The notes beneath the pieces were generated by a model. It was not told the DNA's origin and did not search any database. It saw only the letters and a program-made list of their open reading frames with translations. This document shows, one piece after another, positions 1 through 7,457 of a DNA stretch of 53,074 bases. Each line of letters begins with the position of its first letter. Within the stretch, counting starts at the first letter, position 1. The position numbers were made by a program, and so were the translations under genes. Source of the DNA: CAYUAG01 sp046483025 (lineage in GTDB: Bacteria; Zhuqueibacterota; QNDG01; CAYUAG01); contig JAWODZ010000067.1 of assembly GCA_046483025.1 (NCBI GenBank), positions 1-53,074 on the forward strand, in the 5' to 3' direction.

Positions 1-616
1 GTGGGATTGAGACTGAGATTTAATTATTGCTGAGGCAAAACCAATTCCCAGTAGAAATAGACCTGATAGTTAAGGTGGGATTGAGACAAATTTGAACATT
101 ACCAGATGACTGTTTTTGAATAATTACGTAGAAATAGACCTGATAGTTAAGGTGGGATTGAGACGTAATAGAAATCACTTAATACATCTGGTTCTTTGGA
201 AGGGTAGAAATAGACCTGATAGTTAAGGTGGGATTGAGACTTCTCAAGTCTATCTTTTTTTGAGCACCCGATAGTAAAAGTAGAAATAGACCTGATAGTT
301 AAGGTGGGATTGAGACCTTCCTTGAATTTCTCCTGGAGGGGTTTTAGTTTTGCATGTAGAAATAGACCTGATAGTTAAGGTGCGATTGAGACTGAGATTT
401 AATTATTGCTGAGGCAAAACCAATTCCCAGTAGAAATAGACCTGATAGTTAAGGTGGGATTGAGACAAATCCCGTTCTGAGTTCTCAAACGAACAATTTG
501 AACTTGTAGAAATAGACCTGATAGTTAAGGTGGGATTGAGACATATAATGAGGATTTGGCAAAGATGCCATTTTTTTTAGTAGAAATAGACCTGATAGTT
601 AAGGTGGGATTGAGAC
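1..616 (+). CRISPR. CRISPR array, trailer end (8 full repeats plus one partial)
   Basis: Direct repeats of 37 bp occupy 51-87, 128-164, 204-240, 280-316, 356-392, 430-466, 506-542 and 580-616; the last 13 bases of another lie at 1-13. Spacers are 37-40 bp. Each repeat begins GTAGAAATAGACC and ends GGGATTGAGAC. The terminal ATTGAGAC resembles the ATTGAAAC 8-base tag of type I and III crRNAs, so transcription is inferred left to right, with the leader and any cas genes off the left edge. The repeat at 356-392 has C instead of G at its position 28. The spacer at 14-50 is identical to that at 393-429. No cas gene lies in the window, so the subtype cannot be set. Confidence 0.98.
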
Positions 617-649
617 CACCCTGACAGGGTCAGTGACCCTGTCAGGGTT
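616..649. repeat. Dispersed palindrome, family A, abutting the CRISPR array
   Basis: CACCCTGACAGGGTC and GACCCTGTCAGGGT form an inverted repeat starting directly at the final base of the last CRISPR repeat. A near-identical copy lies at 8639-8674 and a half copy at 51515-51530. It may act as a hairpin, but no clean T-run follows. Confidence 0.85.
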
Positions 650-664
650 TACTCAAAACAAAAC

Positions 665-703
665 ATGCCCGGTACTTATGTAGGATCGGGCATTTATTTT
701 TAG
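665..703 (+). terminator. Possible terminator downstream of the CRISPR array
   Basis: ATGCCCG (665-671) pairs with CGGGCAT (687-693) across a 15-base loop and is followed by a T-rich stretch. The stem is short and the loop long, so this is tentative; it would end CRISPR transcription. Confidence 0.4.
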
Positions 704-744
704 TAATAAAAATAAACTTTGCTGATATTTCATTCAAAATAGTA

Positions 745-776
745 GTTTCAGCGTTTGCTGAAACAGTCATTTTTAG
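745..776 (+). terminator. Perfect 8-bp hairpin with T-rich tail
   Basis: GTTTCAGC (745-752) and GCTGAAAC (757-764) enclose the loop GTTT and are followed by AGTCATTTTT. This could be a rho-independent terminator or another small palindrome of the repeat zone. Confidence 0.35.
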
Positions 777-834
777 TGAAACATTTGTATTTGTTTTGTA
801 ACACTACTGAGCTGCCAAAAGATGAACATAAAAA

Positions 835-1010
835 AACCTCCAGAGAGACTGCCGAAAAAGATCTGAATATGTCCTTGCGAGTGTTTTTTACGAAGTAATC
901 CCCTGCATTTTTAGCTTAACTGAAGGAGATTGCTTCGTCACTACGTTCCTCGCAAAGACATCGGTTGACTTTTTCGACAGTCTCCGAAGGTTGCGAACCT
1001 TCGGGGGGTT
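835..1010. repeat. Palindrome family B, interrupted copy
   Basis: AACCTCC (835-841) plus CGAAGGTT (985-992) form the left arm, GCG the loop (993-995), and AACCTTCGGGGGGTT (996-1010) the right arm. The intact relative is at 15846-15878. The left arm is split by the element at 842-984. Confidence 0.7.
842..984. mobile_element. MITE-like 143-bp inverted-repeat element
   Basis: Its ends, GAGACTGCCGAAAAAG (845-860) and CTTTTTCGACAGTCTC (969-984), are inverted repeats with one mismatch. Inner arms also pair: ATGTCCTTGCGAG near 870 with CTCGCAAAGACAT near 950, and ACGAAGTAATC with GATTGCTTCGT. The whole element folds as one long imperfect hairpin and has no coding capacity. It splits a family-B palindrome: AACCTCC at 835-841 is continued by CGAAGGTT at 985-992. 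This resembles a non-autonomous element, but no transposase or clear target duplication is visible. Confidence 0.65.
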
Positions 1011-1031
1011 GGGTAGTTTGGTTTTTTATTT

Positions 1032-1070
1032 AACATTGTCAGTCTTCGACTGGCTCAGACTGACAATGTT
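1032..1070. repeat. Palindrome family C, copy 1
   Basis: AACATTGTCAGTCT (1032-1045) and AGACTGACAATGTT (1057-1070) form a perfect 14-bp stem with an 11-base loop TCGACTGGCTC. A second copy at 52786-52822 keeps the stem core and the TCGA...CTC loop frame. Confidence 0.85.
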
Positions 1071-1076
1071 ATCTAT

Positions 1077-1109
1077 ACCTTACCGGAAACTCGGAGCTTC
1101 CGGGAAGGT
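1077..1109. repeat. Palindrome family D
   Basis: ACCTTACCGGAAACTC and GGAGCTTCCGGGAAGGT form an imperfect stem of about 16 bp. It lies 6 bases beyond family C, so the two palindromes sit almost end to end. Confidence 0.6.
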
Positions 1110-1307
1110 GGTTCTGTTTATCTTCTTAAAATTTGCTTGGCACTTGATAAGAACCAGACACGTGGTCTTTATAGGGAAGAAACTAACTAAAAGCCTTGTG
1201 AAATTATCATTTAATGTTTATATTGAATTGAAAAATTAATATTCAAAAATGACAGGATTTATATATGAAAGTGTCAATAAAATACATACAATGTTGGATC
1301 TATTAAT

Positions 1308-1616
1308 ATGAAAACAGAGAAATGGACAAAAGAGTCTTTAAAACAGGAAATAATTAAATGTCTTAAATTTGAAAAGGAAGTTAAGAAAATAATTATTTTT
1401 GGATCTTTTTTGAATTCTGAAAATCCTAATGACATTGATATAGCAGTATTTCAAGACAGTGAAAAAACATATCTTACCTTAGCTATGAAATATCGTAAAT
1501 TAACCCGGAATATTGCCAGACATATACCAATTGATATTATTCCAATTAAATCAAATGCATCAGAAAATAGTTTTTTAGCGGAGATAGAATCTGGAGAATT
1601 AGTATATGAAAAGTGA
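1308..1616 (+). CDS. MNT-family minimal nucleotidyltransferase (antitoxin-like)
   Basis: This 102-residue protein has the nucleotidyltransferase signature: GS at residues 32-33 followed by D42-I43-D44, the usual metal-binding pair. It matches the minimal MNT fold with no extra domain. Such proteins pair with HEPN proteins in type VII toxin-antitoxin systems, where the MNT enzyme adenylylates and silences the HEPN RNase. Its stop overlaps the start of the following HEPN gene by 11 bases, implying translational coupling. I see no strong ribosome binding site before the ATG. The family call is firm; the antitoxin role is inferred from the pairing. Confidence 0.88.
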   Translation: MKTEKWTKESLKQEIIKCLKFEKEVKKIIIFGSFLNSENPNDIDIAVFQDSEKTYLTLAMKYRKLTRNIARHIPIDIIPIKSNASENSFLAEIESGELVYEK

Positions 1617-1995
1617 AACCAAGATATGGTTGAAATATTCCCAAGAAAATTTAGAGTCTGCTAAAATTCTGTTACAAAGTAAGCTGTTTAATCCTTGTCT
1701 GCAAAATGTCCAACAAAGTGTAGAGAAATCACTAAAAGCTTTATTAATTGAATATTCAATAAAGTTAAAAAAAACCCATAGCATTACAGAATTGAAGAAT
1801 ATACTTTTGGAAAATGGCTTGCAAATTGATATTTCCGAAGAAGACTGTGAATTTTTGGACTCGATTTATCTTCCTTCCAAATATCCTTTAGGAGGTGTTT
1901 TGCCCTATTACGAACCTGATCTTGATTTATGTAATAAAGGTGTATCCATGGCAGAAAATGTGTTGGAATTGGTTAATAATTTACTTAATAAATAA
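1606..1995 (+). CDS. HEPN-domain protein (toxin-like partner of MNT)
   Basis: A 129-residue all-helical protein of the HEPN type. It opens with the typical WLKYSQENLESAKILL helix, followed by a QQSVEKSLKALL helix, an HSITEL segment and a KYP...YY segment near residues 95-105. HEPN proteins in such pairs are often RNases with an R-x4-6-H active site. I cannot place that motif cleanly, so this copy could be a non-catalytic HEPN. It overlaps the MNT gene by 11 bases and was probably transcribed with it. Lying near a CRISPR array and repeat-rich DNA, it fits a defence or genome-stability module. Confidence 0.85.
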   Translation: MKSETKIWLKYSQENLESAKILLQSKLFNPCLQNVQQSVEKSLKALLIEYSIKLKKTHSITELKNILLENGLQIDISEEDCEFLDSIYLPSKYPLGGVLPYYEPDLDLCNKGVSMAENVLELVNNLLNK

Positions 1996-2030
1996 GCCTT
2001 ATTGCATTTTTCCCGGTTTAATCATATTTT

Positions 2031-2870
2031 ATGGATATGCAAAAAATAAAAGCATATTTCAGACTGATGCGGCCGCTGAACTGTCTGATTGCCGGGGTAT
2101 CGGTTTTTATAGGAGGAGTGATCACCGGTTCGGTTGAATCTGTACAGAACCTTATCCTGGCTGTGGTATCTGCTATGCTTATCTGTGCCGGAGGCAACAG
2201 TATTAATGACTATTTTGATATTGATATAGATATAGTTAATAAGCCCTTTCGTCCCTTACCGTCAGGAATTCTATCTGCCACCCAGGCTTTAATTTTTTCC
2301 TTATCCCTTTTTATCAGTGGATTCATAGTAAGTTTTTTTATCAATGTTACCTGTATCATCATTGCAGGTATTACCTCCGTTCTGTTATATCTATACAGCA
2401 GTAAGCTGAAAAGAACGGTTCTTTTTGGCAATGCTGCAGTGGCTTTTATATCCGGGCTGGCTTTTGTGTACGGAGGTGTTGCAGTGGGGAATATCAGCAA
2501 AGCATTAATTGTGGGTATATTTGCTTTATTGTATCATTTTGCCCGGGAGATAATCAAGGATATTGAAGATACAAAAGGGGACAGCTATGTGGGATCCAGA
2601 AGCTTTCCCATTCTGTATGGAGATACAGCAGCCTTACTGCTGACCTCAATGATACTGATATTGTTGATAGGAATAACAATTATCCCTTATTTACTGGATA
2701 TTTTTTCACTTTATTATTTAATTATAGTGGTTGCGGGAGTTGATATGTTCCTTATTTATGCAATGGTTTCTATGTGGCGTAACAGCAGTGTTTCTAATCT
2801 AAGAAGACTGGAAGTAATGATGAAAATAAATATGTTAATGGGTTTATTAGCCGTATATGTGGGAAGATAA
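2031..2870 (+). CDS. UbiA-family prenyltransferase, geranylgeranylglyceryl-phosphate type
   Basis: This 279-residue polytopic membrane protein carries both UbiA aspartate motifs: N59-D60-Y61-F62-D63 followed by NKPFRPLPSG, and R172-E173-x-x-K176-D177-I-E-D180. These bind the Mg-diphosphate of the prenyl donor. The NDYFD/NKPFRPLPSG form is typical of proteins annotated as geranylgeranylglycerol-phosphate geranylgeranyltransferase, also found in Bacteroidota and relatives, where the true product is often unclear. Transfer to a quinone or other aromatic acceptor remains possible. About eight hydrophobic segments are visible. No Shine-Dalgarno precedes the ATG; a second in-frame ATG lies 6 bases later. 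The stop is 1 base before the dtd start. Confidence 0.85.
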   Translation: MDMQKIKAYFRLMRPLNCLIAGVSVFIGGVITGSVESVQNLILAVVSAMLICAGGNSINDYFDIDIDIVNKPFRPLPSGILSATQALIFSLSLFISGFIVSFFINVTCIIIAGITSVLLYLYSSKLKRTVLFGNAAVAFISGLAFVYGGVAVGNISKALIVGIFALLYHFAREIIKDIEDTKGDSYVGSRSFPILYGDTAALLLTSMILILLIGITIIPYLLDIFSLYYLIIVVAGVDMFLIYAMVSMWRNSSVSNLRRLEVMMKINMLMGLLAVYVGR

Positions 2871-2871
2871 T

Positions 2872-3312
2872 ATGAAAGCAGTGGTACAAAGAGTAAGTCA
2901 GGCTAAAGTAACAGTAGAAGGAAAAGTAACCGGTCAGATTGGTAAGGGTTTAGTCATTCTTCTTGGAGTTAAGGAAGGGGATACAGAGGAAGATGTGAGC
3001 TGGCTGGCGAGAAAATGTGTCAATCTTCGCATATTTGAAGATCAGAAAGGTAATTTCAATTTTTCTGCTCTGGAAACTGAATCAGAACTTCTGATAATTT
3101 CCCAGTTCACCCTTTATGGTGACTGCAGAAAAGGCAGACGTCCCAGCTTTACCCAGGCAGCCAAACCTTCGGAAGCTGAGGAGTTGTATGAAAAATTTGT
3201 AGAAAAATGCAGACAAACCGGGTTAAAGGTAGAGACCGGAATATTCGGAGCTATGATGGAAGTTGAGATCCATAACAGTGGACCGGTGACCTTGATTCCG
3301 GAGACGCGGTAG
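2872..3312 (+). CDS. dtd: D-aminoacyl-tRNA deacylase
   Basis: A 146-residue protein matching Dtd along its full length. It starts MKAVVQRVSQAKV and contains the SQFTLYGD motif near residues 78-85 and a C-terminal NSGPVTL segment, the two conserved motifs that form the active site across the dimer. Dtd hydrolyses D-amino acids from mischarged tRNA in the cytoplasm. An upstream in-frame ATG at 2857 lies inside the UbiA gene and would add five non-family residues, so 2872 is chosen; it is 1 base after the UbiA stop. Confidence 0.95.
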   Translation: MKAVVQRVSQAKVTVEGKVTGQIGKGLVILLGVKEGDTEEDVSWLARKCVNLRIFEDQKGNFNFSALETESELLIISQFTLYGDCRKGRRPSFTQAAKPSEAEELYEKFVEKCRQTGLKVETGIFGAMMEVEIHNSGPVTLIPETR

Positions 3313-3377
3313 TGCGAGGTTGTGAGGGTGCAGGAATTAGTAATCAGTAATTAAATATTATGGTTGTTGATGAGAAA

Positions 3378-3409
3378 GTATCGGAGTATCGGGGTAACGG
3401 GGTATCGGT
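3378..3409. repeat. Four tandem 8-base units (GTATCGGG type)
   Basis: Units at 3378, 3386, 3394 and 3402 differ from one another at one or two positions. They have the same period as the second array at 3625-3696. Confidence 0.8.
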
Positions 3410-3510
3410 GAAGGACAGTGTTCAGAAATCAGAAGACAGTGACTAGAAATTGTTGGTCGTATCCAATAAATAAAGTTTTCTTTTAAGAAGAAAGGTAGTT
3501 TAATCTAAGT

Positions 3511-3540
3511 CCTCCCTTGAGGGAGGATATAGGTGGGTGT
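3511..3540. repeat. Palindrome family F, copy 1
   Basis: CCTCCCTTGAGGGAGG is a self-complementary core followed by ATATAGGTGGGTGT. The same segment recurs at 13906-13935, and diverged relatives lie at 13817-13892 and 14548-14609. Confidence 0.8.
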
Positions 3541-3624
3541 ATTATATGGGATATGGAGGATGGAGAATGGAGAAAAGGAGAAGGGAATGATAGGGAATAG
3601 GAAATAGGAAAAAGGGAAAAGGAA

Positions 3625-3696
3625 GCAAGATTGCAAGAATGCAAGACTGCAAGAACTTTAGAACTTGAGAACTTTAGAGCTTTAGAACTGTAGAGA
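3625..3696. repeat. Nine degenerate tandem 8-base units
   Basis: Consecutive octamers start with four copies of GCAAGA plus two variable bases, then change to TTTAGAAC-like units while keeping the 8-base register and the AGA core. The period holds across 72 bases. Confidence 0.8.
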
Positions 3697-3867
3697 ATAA
3701 GGGTGCAGAAACCAGTAGTTAGAGGCCAGAAGCCAGAATGGACCGCAGACCGCGGACGGCAGACAGCAAATTACTCTATCACTTCAGGATCCTATGAGCC
3801 TAAGACTCTATGACTCAAAGACTAAAGAACAAAGACTAAAGAATAAAAAAAATATCTGGAGACGTAC

Positions 3868-4467
3868 ATGAAAGATTTTCCCGAGATCATATTAGCTTCC
3901 CGTTCCCCGCGCCGGGCTGACTTGCTGCGTCAGATGAATATTAAGTTCACGGTCAAGACAAAAGAAGTGAATGAAAATTCCGATAAAGTTGATGATCCGG
4001 AAGCATTTGTCAAAGAGATATCTTTAAGAAAAGCTGAAGCAGTGGCTGATGAGATCAGTTCCGGTTTAATCATAGCTGCAGATACCATAGTCTATCTGAA
4101 GGGAGAAATACTGGGGAAACCGAAAACGAAAGAAGAAGCAAAAAAAATGCTCTCCAAATTATCCGGGAATACTCATGAAGTGTATACCGGTTTTACTTTA
4201 CTGAGTCATGAGAAAGGAATTTTTCAGGATGTGGAAAAAACCAGGGTTACTTTTCGTATTCTGGAGGACTGGGAGATAGATGCTTATGTCGCAACCGGCA
4301 GTCCTATGGACAAAGCCGGAGCCTATGGTATCCAGGATCAGAGCGGATTTTTTGTGGAAAGAATCGAGGGTTGTTTTTTTAATGTGGTGGGTTTTCCCAT
4401 AACAAAGTTCTATCAGGGGTTGAGGCAGCTGGTGGATCATGAATTAATAAAGAAGCATCTGTTTTAG
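3868..4467 (+). CDS. maf: Maf family nucleotide pyrophosphatase
   Basis: This 199-residue protein has the Maf layout: N-terminal LASRSPRRADLLRQ loop (nucleotide binding), IIAADTIV with a conserved Asp in the middle, LGKPKTKEEAKKML, a GNTHEVYTG segment, and C-terminal DKAGAYGIQDQSG. Maf proteins hydrolyse dTTP, UTP or modified nucleotides to monophosphates and act as house-cleaning enzymes. A ribosome binding site, CTGGAGA, lies 7-8 bases before the ATG. It sits between dtd and dapF but is separated from dtd by 555 bases of repetitive DNA. Substrate choice among Maf subfamilies cannot be told from the sequence. Confidence 0.94.
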   Translation: MKDFPEIILASRSPRRADLLRQMNIKFTVKTKEVNENSDKVDDPEAFVKEISLRKAEAVADEISSGLIIAADTIVYLKGEILGKPKTKEEAKKMLSKLSGNTHEVYTGFTLLSHEKGIFQDVEKTRVTFRILEDWEIDAYVATGSPMDKAGAYGIQDQSGFFVERIEGCFFNVVGFPITKFYQGLRQLVDHELIKKHLF

Positions 4468-4554
4468 TAGTAATCCGGTTACTCGTTAATCTTTCACACT
4501 AAGGTACTAAATTACAAAGAAATAAAAGGATAGATAAACAATAAAGGAAGCAAC

Positions 4555-5355
4555 GTGCAGAAAAATATCAATTTTACCAAAATGAACGGTACTGGAAATG
4601 ATTTTATAGTCTTTGATAATCGGGCCGGTATTTTTAAAGGAGATGAAGCTGATTTCTTTAAGCAAATATGCACCCGGAAATTTTCAGTAGGAGCGGACGG
4701 GATACTTTTTGTGGATGAGAAAAAAGGTGATACAATCTCTATGCGCTATTTTAACAGTGATGGTAAAGAAGCTGATATGTGCGGTAATGGTGGCAGGTGT
4801 GTAGCACTTTTTGCCCGCATTAAAAATATTATTCAATCAAATTCTTTTGTGGTAAAAGCCAGGGACGGACTGCATCCGGTCAGTGTACAAAAAGATGGAG
4901 TAAGATTAAGCTTGAATCCCACTTCAGAGATAAGAACCGGTTTTAATCTGGTAAAAGAGGAGGGTTTAAAAGAAGGGGGATATATTGAGGTGGGAGTACC
5001 GCATTATGTTATATTTGCGGACAGGCTGGAGCAAGTTCAGGTAATTAGAAAAGCTCCCTTTTATAGAAATCATAAGATATTCCCCCAGGGAGTTAATGTT
5101 AATTATGTCCATTATTCAGGAGATAACCAAATTCAGGTAAGAACCTATGAAAGAGGAGTTGAGGATGAAACTCTTTCCTGCGGCACCGGATGTGTGGCTT
5201 CGGCTTTAATTTACTCAGATCATTTTAGGATTACATCCCCTGTTCACGTCATTACCAGAGGTGGAGAGTTAATGGTGGAATATGGTGAGTCGTATAAAAA
5301 AGTTTTTTTGATTGGGAAGGCTGAGGTTGTGTATGAGGGGGTGCTGGGGTATTAA
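4555..5355 (+). CDS. dapF: Diaminopimelate epimerase
   Basis: DapF interconverts LL- and meso-diaminopimelate in lysine and peptidoglycan synthesis. The 266-residue sequence begins with the family signature FTKMNGTGNDFIVFD and carries the two catalytic cysteines: C76 in CGNGGRC and C209 in SCGTGC. The start codon is GTG, supported by AAGGAAG about 6 bases upstream and by alignment of the N-terminus with the family. Length is normal. It probably forms a loose cluster with maf and the following NYN gene, though AT-rich gaps of 80-90 bases separate them. Confidence 0.96.
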   Translation: MQKNINFTKMNGTGNDFIVFDNRAGIFKGDEADFFKQICTRKFSVGADGILFVDEKKGDTISMRYFNSDGKEADMCGNGGRCVALFARIKNIIQSNSFVVKARDGLHPVSVQKDGVRLSLNPTSEIRTGFNLVKEEGLKEGGYIEVGVPHYVIFADRLEQVQVIRKAPFYRNHKIFPQGVNVNYVHYSGDNQIQVRTYERGVEDETLSCGTGCVASALIYSDHFRITSPVHVITRGGELMVEYGESYKKVFLIGKAEVVYEGVLGY

Positions 5356-5436
5356 GAATAAAGAACAAAGAATAAAGACATAAGGGGTGTCGTCCTGAAA
5401 AAAGTTTACAGTTTTAAAGGATAAACGAAAAGCCTT

Positions 5437-5922
5437 ATGAAAAAAATATTCATAGACGGATACAATCTCATCCATTCCATACCGACATTAAAAAACCAGC
5501 TGAATTATAATCTTGAATCGGCCAGAGATGGTCTGATCGATCTTCTCTACCATTATAAAAAAAGAAAAAAAACTGATATAACAGTTGTCTTTGACGGCTG
5601 GCCCGGCTTTATGGGGAAAGACGATAACGTAAAAGGAATCAGGGTACATTTTTCTCATGCTCCGGAAAAGGCGGATCAGGTAATAAAAAGACTGATTGGT
5701 CAGTATGAGAGAGATAAGGGGATACTGGTGGTTTCATCGGACAGAGAAATTTTCGATTATTCCAGGGTCTGTGGTTTAAAGAGTATCAGATCAGAAAATT
5801 TTGCTGAAAAGCTTTTATCACTACAAATTAAATCATCTGCATTAAAAAAAAATAAGAAGAAGTCCGATCCCATGATGAGCGAGGAAGAGTTGCAAGAGTG
5901 GATGGATTTATTTGGCTGTTAA
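5437..5922 (+). CDS. NYN-domain RNase-like protein (YacP type)
   Basis: A 161-residue protein with the PIN-like NYN fold seen in YacP/Rae1. It starts MKKIFIDGYNLIH with the first acidic residue at D7, has VVFDGWPG near residue 50, and VVSSDREIFDYSR near residue 100, giving the expected acidic metal-binding set. Members in Bacillus are ribosome-associated mRNA endonucleases; a similar RNA-cleaving role is inferred here. The C-terminal 30 residues are lysine-rich and then acidic. It follows dapF after 81 bases of A-rich sequence resembling that before maf. Confidence 0.85.
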   Translation: MKKIFIDGYNLIHSIPTLKNQLNYNLESARDGLIDLLYHYKKRKKTDITVVFDGWPGFMGKDDNVKGIRVHFSHAPEKADQVIKRLIGQYERDKGILVVSSDREIFDYSRVCGLKSIRSENFAEKLLSLQIKSSALKKNKKKSDPMMSEEELQEWMDLFGC

Positions 5923-6095
5923 GGCTTTACGGTGATTTAAAAGCAAAGCTAAGAGCAAGGTTTACTCTCGTTTACATTTAAAATGAAAGATTTTTATCCG
6001 GTTCAAGTTTCAGTAAAAATTCTTCTTTTCATTCCTTGACATTCTCCCCGGATGTAGTTAATTTTATTCAGTTTTTAGTAATTAAGGATGATGAC

Positions 6096-7457
6096 TTGAA
6101 AATACCAACACTCTATTTTTCTGACGGAACGCTTATACTTGAAAATTGGAAGGAAAAGACCAAACCACCTTTTTTCCAAAGAGATCCCCGCACCCAAACC
6201 TGGCGGGCATTAGCCAGGTATTATTCTCACATAATTGATGCCTGTAAGCAAAAAGGAATTTCGCTGCAGGATAAAGCCCGGGCTTTTCCTCCCCTGAATC
6301 TACAGATGAAGGTAGATTATGAGTTGTACAAGTATCAAGAGGAAGGCATTGCAGCCTGGCAACAGTCAGGGTGCTGTGGCTCGGTGATTCTTCCTACCGG
6401 ATCAGGGAAAAGCCTGCTGGCCATGACAGCCATGGCCAGTATCAATGCCAGTACCTTTGTAGTTGCCCCCACCATTGACTTGATGAATCAGTGGTATGAT
6501 CGACTTACGGATGTCTTTGGAATGGAAGTGGGCATATTGGGAGGAGGATACCATGAAATCAAATCCCTTACAGTATCCACCTATGACTCTGCTTATCGAT
6601 ATATGGATATGTACGGTAATCGTTTTCAGCTTTTGATTTTTGATGAGATACATCATCTCCCTGCTCCCAGTTATGTCCAGATCCCGGAATTAAGTATTGC
6701 TCCCTACCGGCTGGGCCTCACTGCTACCTATGAATGTACCGATGCTCAGCATCACAAACTCGAGAATCTCATTGGTCCGGTGGTGTACAAGAAGCGAATA
6801 AAAGATTTGAAAGGTCAGCATTTATCTGAATACGAAATACATCGGATTCATATTACTCTCACTCCTCAGGAAAAAGCCGAGTATGATAATCTTGCCGAGT
6901 CCTACAAGCATTATGTTCGGGAAAAAGGAATTCGGTTTTACGGTAGAAAATGGGAAACGTTTATCCAGGAAAGCAGCTATGTTCCGGAAGCCCGTAAAGC
7001 TATGTTGGCCCGAGAAAAAATGCGGAGGATCCTTTTTAGTGCGGATAGAAAGATGGAAGCCCTGGAATCTGTTCTGAAACTTCACCACAAAGACCGGGTA
7101 ATCATATTTACTCTGGCTAACGATCTGGTTTATTCCATCTCCACACAATACCTGATTCCTGCCATCACCCATCAGACAAAAACAGTGGAAAGGAAAGCTA
7201 TCCTGAAACGATTCCGCCAAGGTGAATACCGTTTCATCGTTACTTCCAAGGTGCTGAACGAAGGAGTGGATGTACCGGAAGCCAATGTAGCTGTGATCCT
7301 GGGAGGCACGGCCAGCCCCCTGGAACATATTCAGCGCCTGGGCCGCATTTTAAGAAAGAAAAGCGGTAAAAAAGCCCACCTCTATGAAATTGTAACCGGG
7401 AGTACCCAGGAGACCGGTATTTCCTACCGCCGGAGGGACAGCGATGCTTACAGCTGA
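6096..7457 (+). CDS. XPB/Rad25-type superfamily 2 helicase
   Basis: An SF2 DNA helicase of the XPB class, about 453 residues with the chosen start. It opens with a short IPTLYFSDGTLIL segment typical of archaeal XPB. Motif Q lies around YQEEGIAAW; Walker A is PTGSGKS (residues 100-106), Walker B DEIH (183-186), motif III GLTATYE, and motif VI QRLGRILR (413-420). The start taken is TTG 6096, with AAGGAT 7 bases upstream; an in-frame TTG at 6036 would add 20 residues without a ribosome binding site. The stop overlaps the following DUF790 gene by 14 bases, so the two are translationally coupled. In archaea this pair is XPB-Bax1, a helicase-nuclease for DNA repair. Confidence 0.9.
   Translation: MKIPTLYFSDGTLILENWKEKTKPPFFQRDPRTQTWRALARYYSHIIDACKQKGISLQDKARAFPPLNLQMKVDYELYKYQEEGIAAWQQSGCCGSVILPTGSGKSLLAMTAMASINASTFVVAPTIDLMNQWYDRLTDVFGMEVGILGGGYHEIKSLTVSTYDSAYRYMDMYGNRFQLLIFDEIHHLPAPSYVQIPELSIAPYRLGLTATYECTDAQHHKLENLIGPVVYKKRIKDLKGQHLSEYEIHRIHITLTPQEKAEYDNLAESYKHYVREKGIRFYGRKWETFIQESSYVPEARKAMLAREKMRRILFSADRKMEALESVLKLHHKDRVIIFTLANDLVYSISTQYLIPAITHQTKTVERKAILKRFRQGEYRFIVTSKVLNEGVDVPEANVAVILGGTASPLEHIQRLGRILRKKSGKKAHLYEIVTGSTQETGISYRRRDSDAYS

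Larger units (their letters stand above)
617..1307. other. Gene-free repeat zone between CRISPR array and MNT/HEPN genes
   Basis: I find no convincing gene here. The zone holds palindrome family A (616-649), a terminator-like hairpin (665-703), an 8-bp-stem hairpin (745-764), a palindrome of family B (835-1010) split by a 143-bp inverted-repeat element (842-984), family C (1032-1070) and family D (1077-1109). An open frame from about 991 to 1239 is made mostly of these repeats and is not accepted as a gene. Confidence 0.8.
3313..3867. other. Gene-free region with 8-base periodic DNA
   Basis: No gene is seen. Four 8-base units of the type GTATCGGG lie at 3378-3409. Nine degenerate 8-base units run from 3625 to 3696, drifting from GCAAGATT to TTTAGAAC types. 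A family-F palindrome is at 3511-3540. Purine-rich, GGAGAA-like DNA fills 3550-3625, and a 14-base direct repeat (AAAGACTAAAGAAC type) lies near 3817-3846, just before the maf ribosome binding site. Confidence 0.8.

Noticed and set aside
991..1239. Open frame of 82 codons after the CRISPR array
   Set aside because: It runs through palindromes of families B, C and D, its start lies inside the interrupted palindrome, and the translation is repeat sequence.
6036..6095. Longer N-terminus of the XPB helicase from TTG 6036
   Set aside because: No ribosome binding site precedes it, and the family N-terminus starts at 6096, where AAGGAT is well placed.
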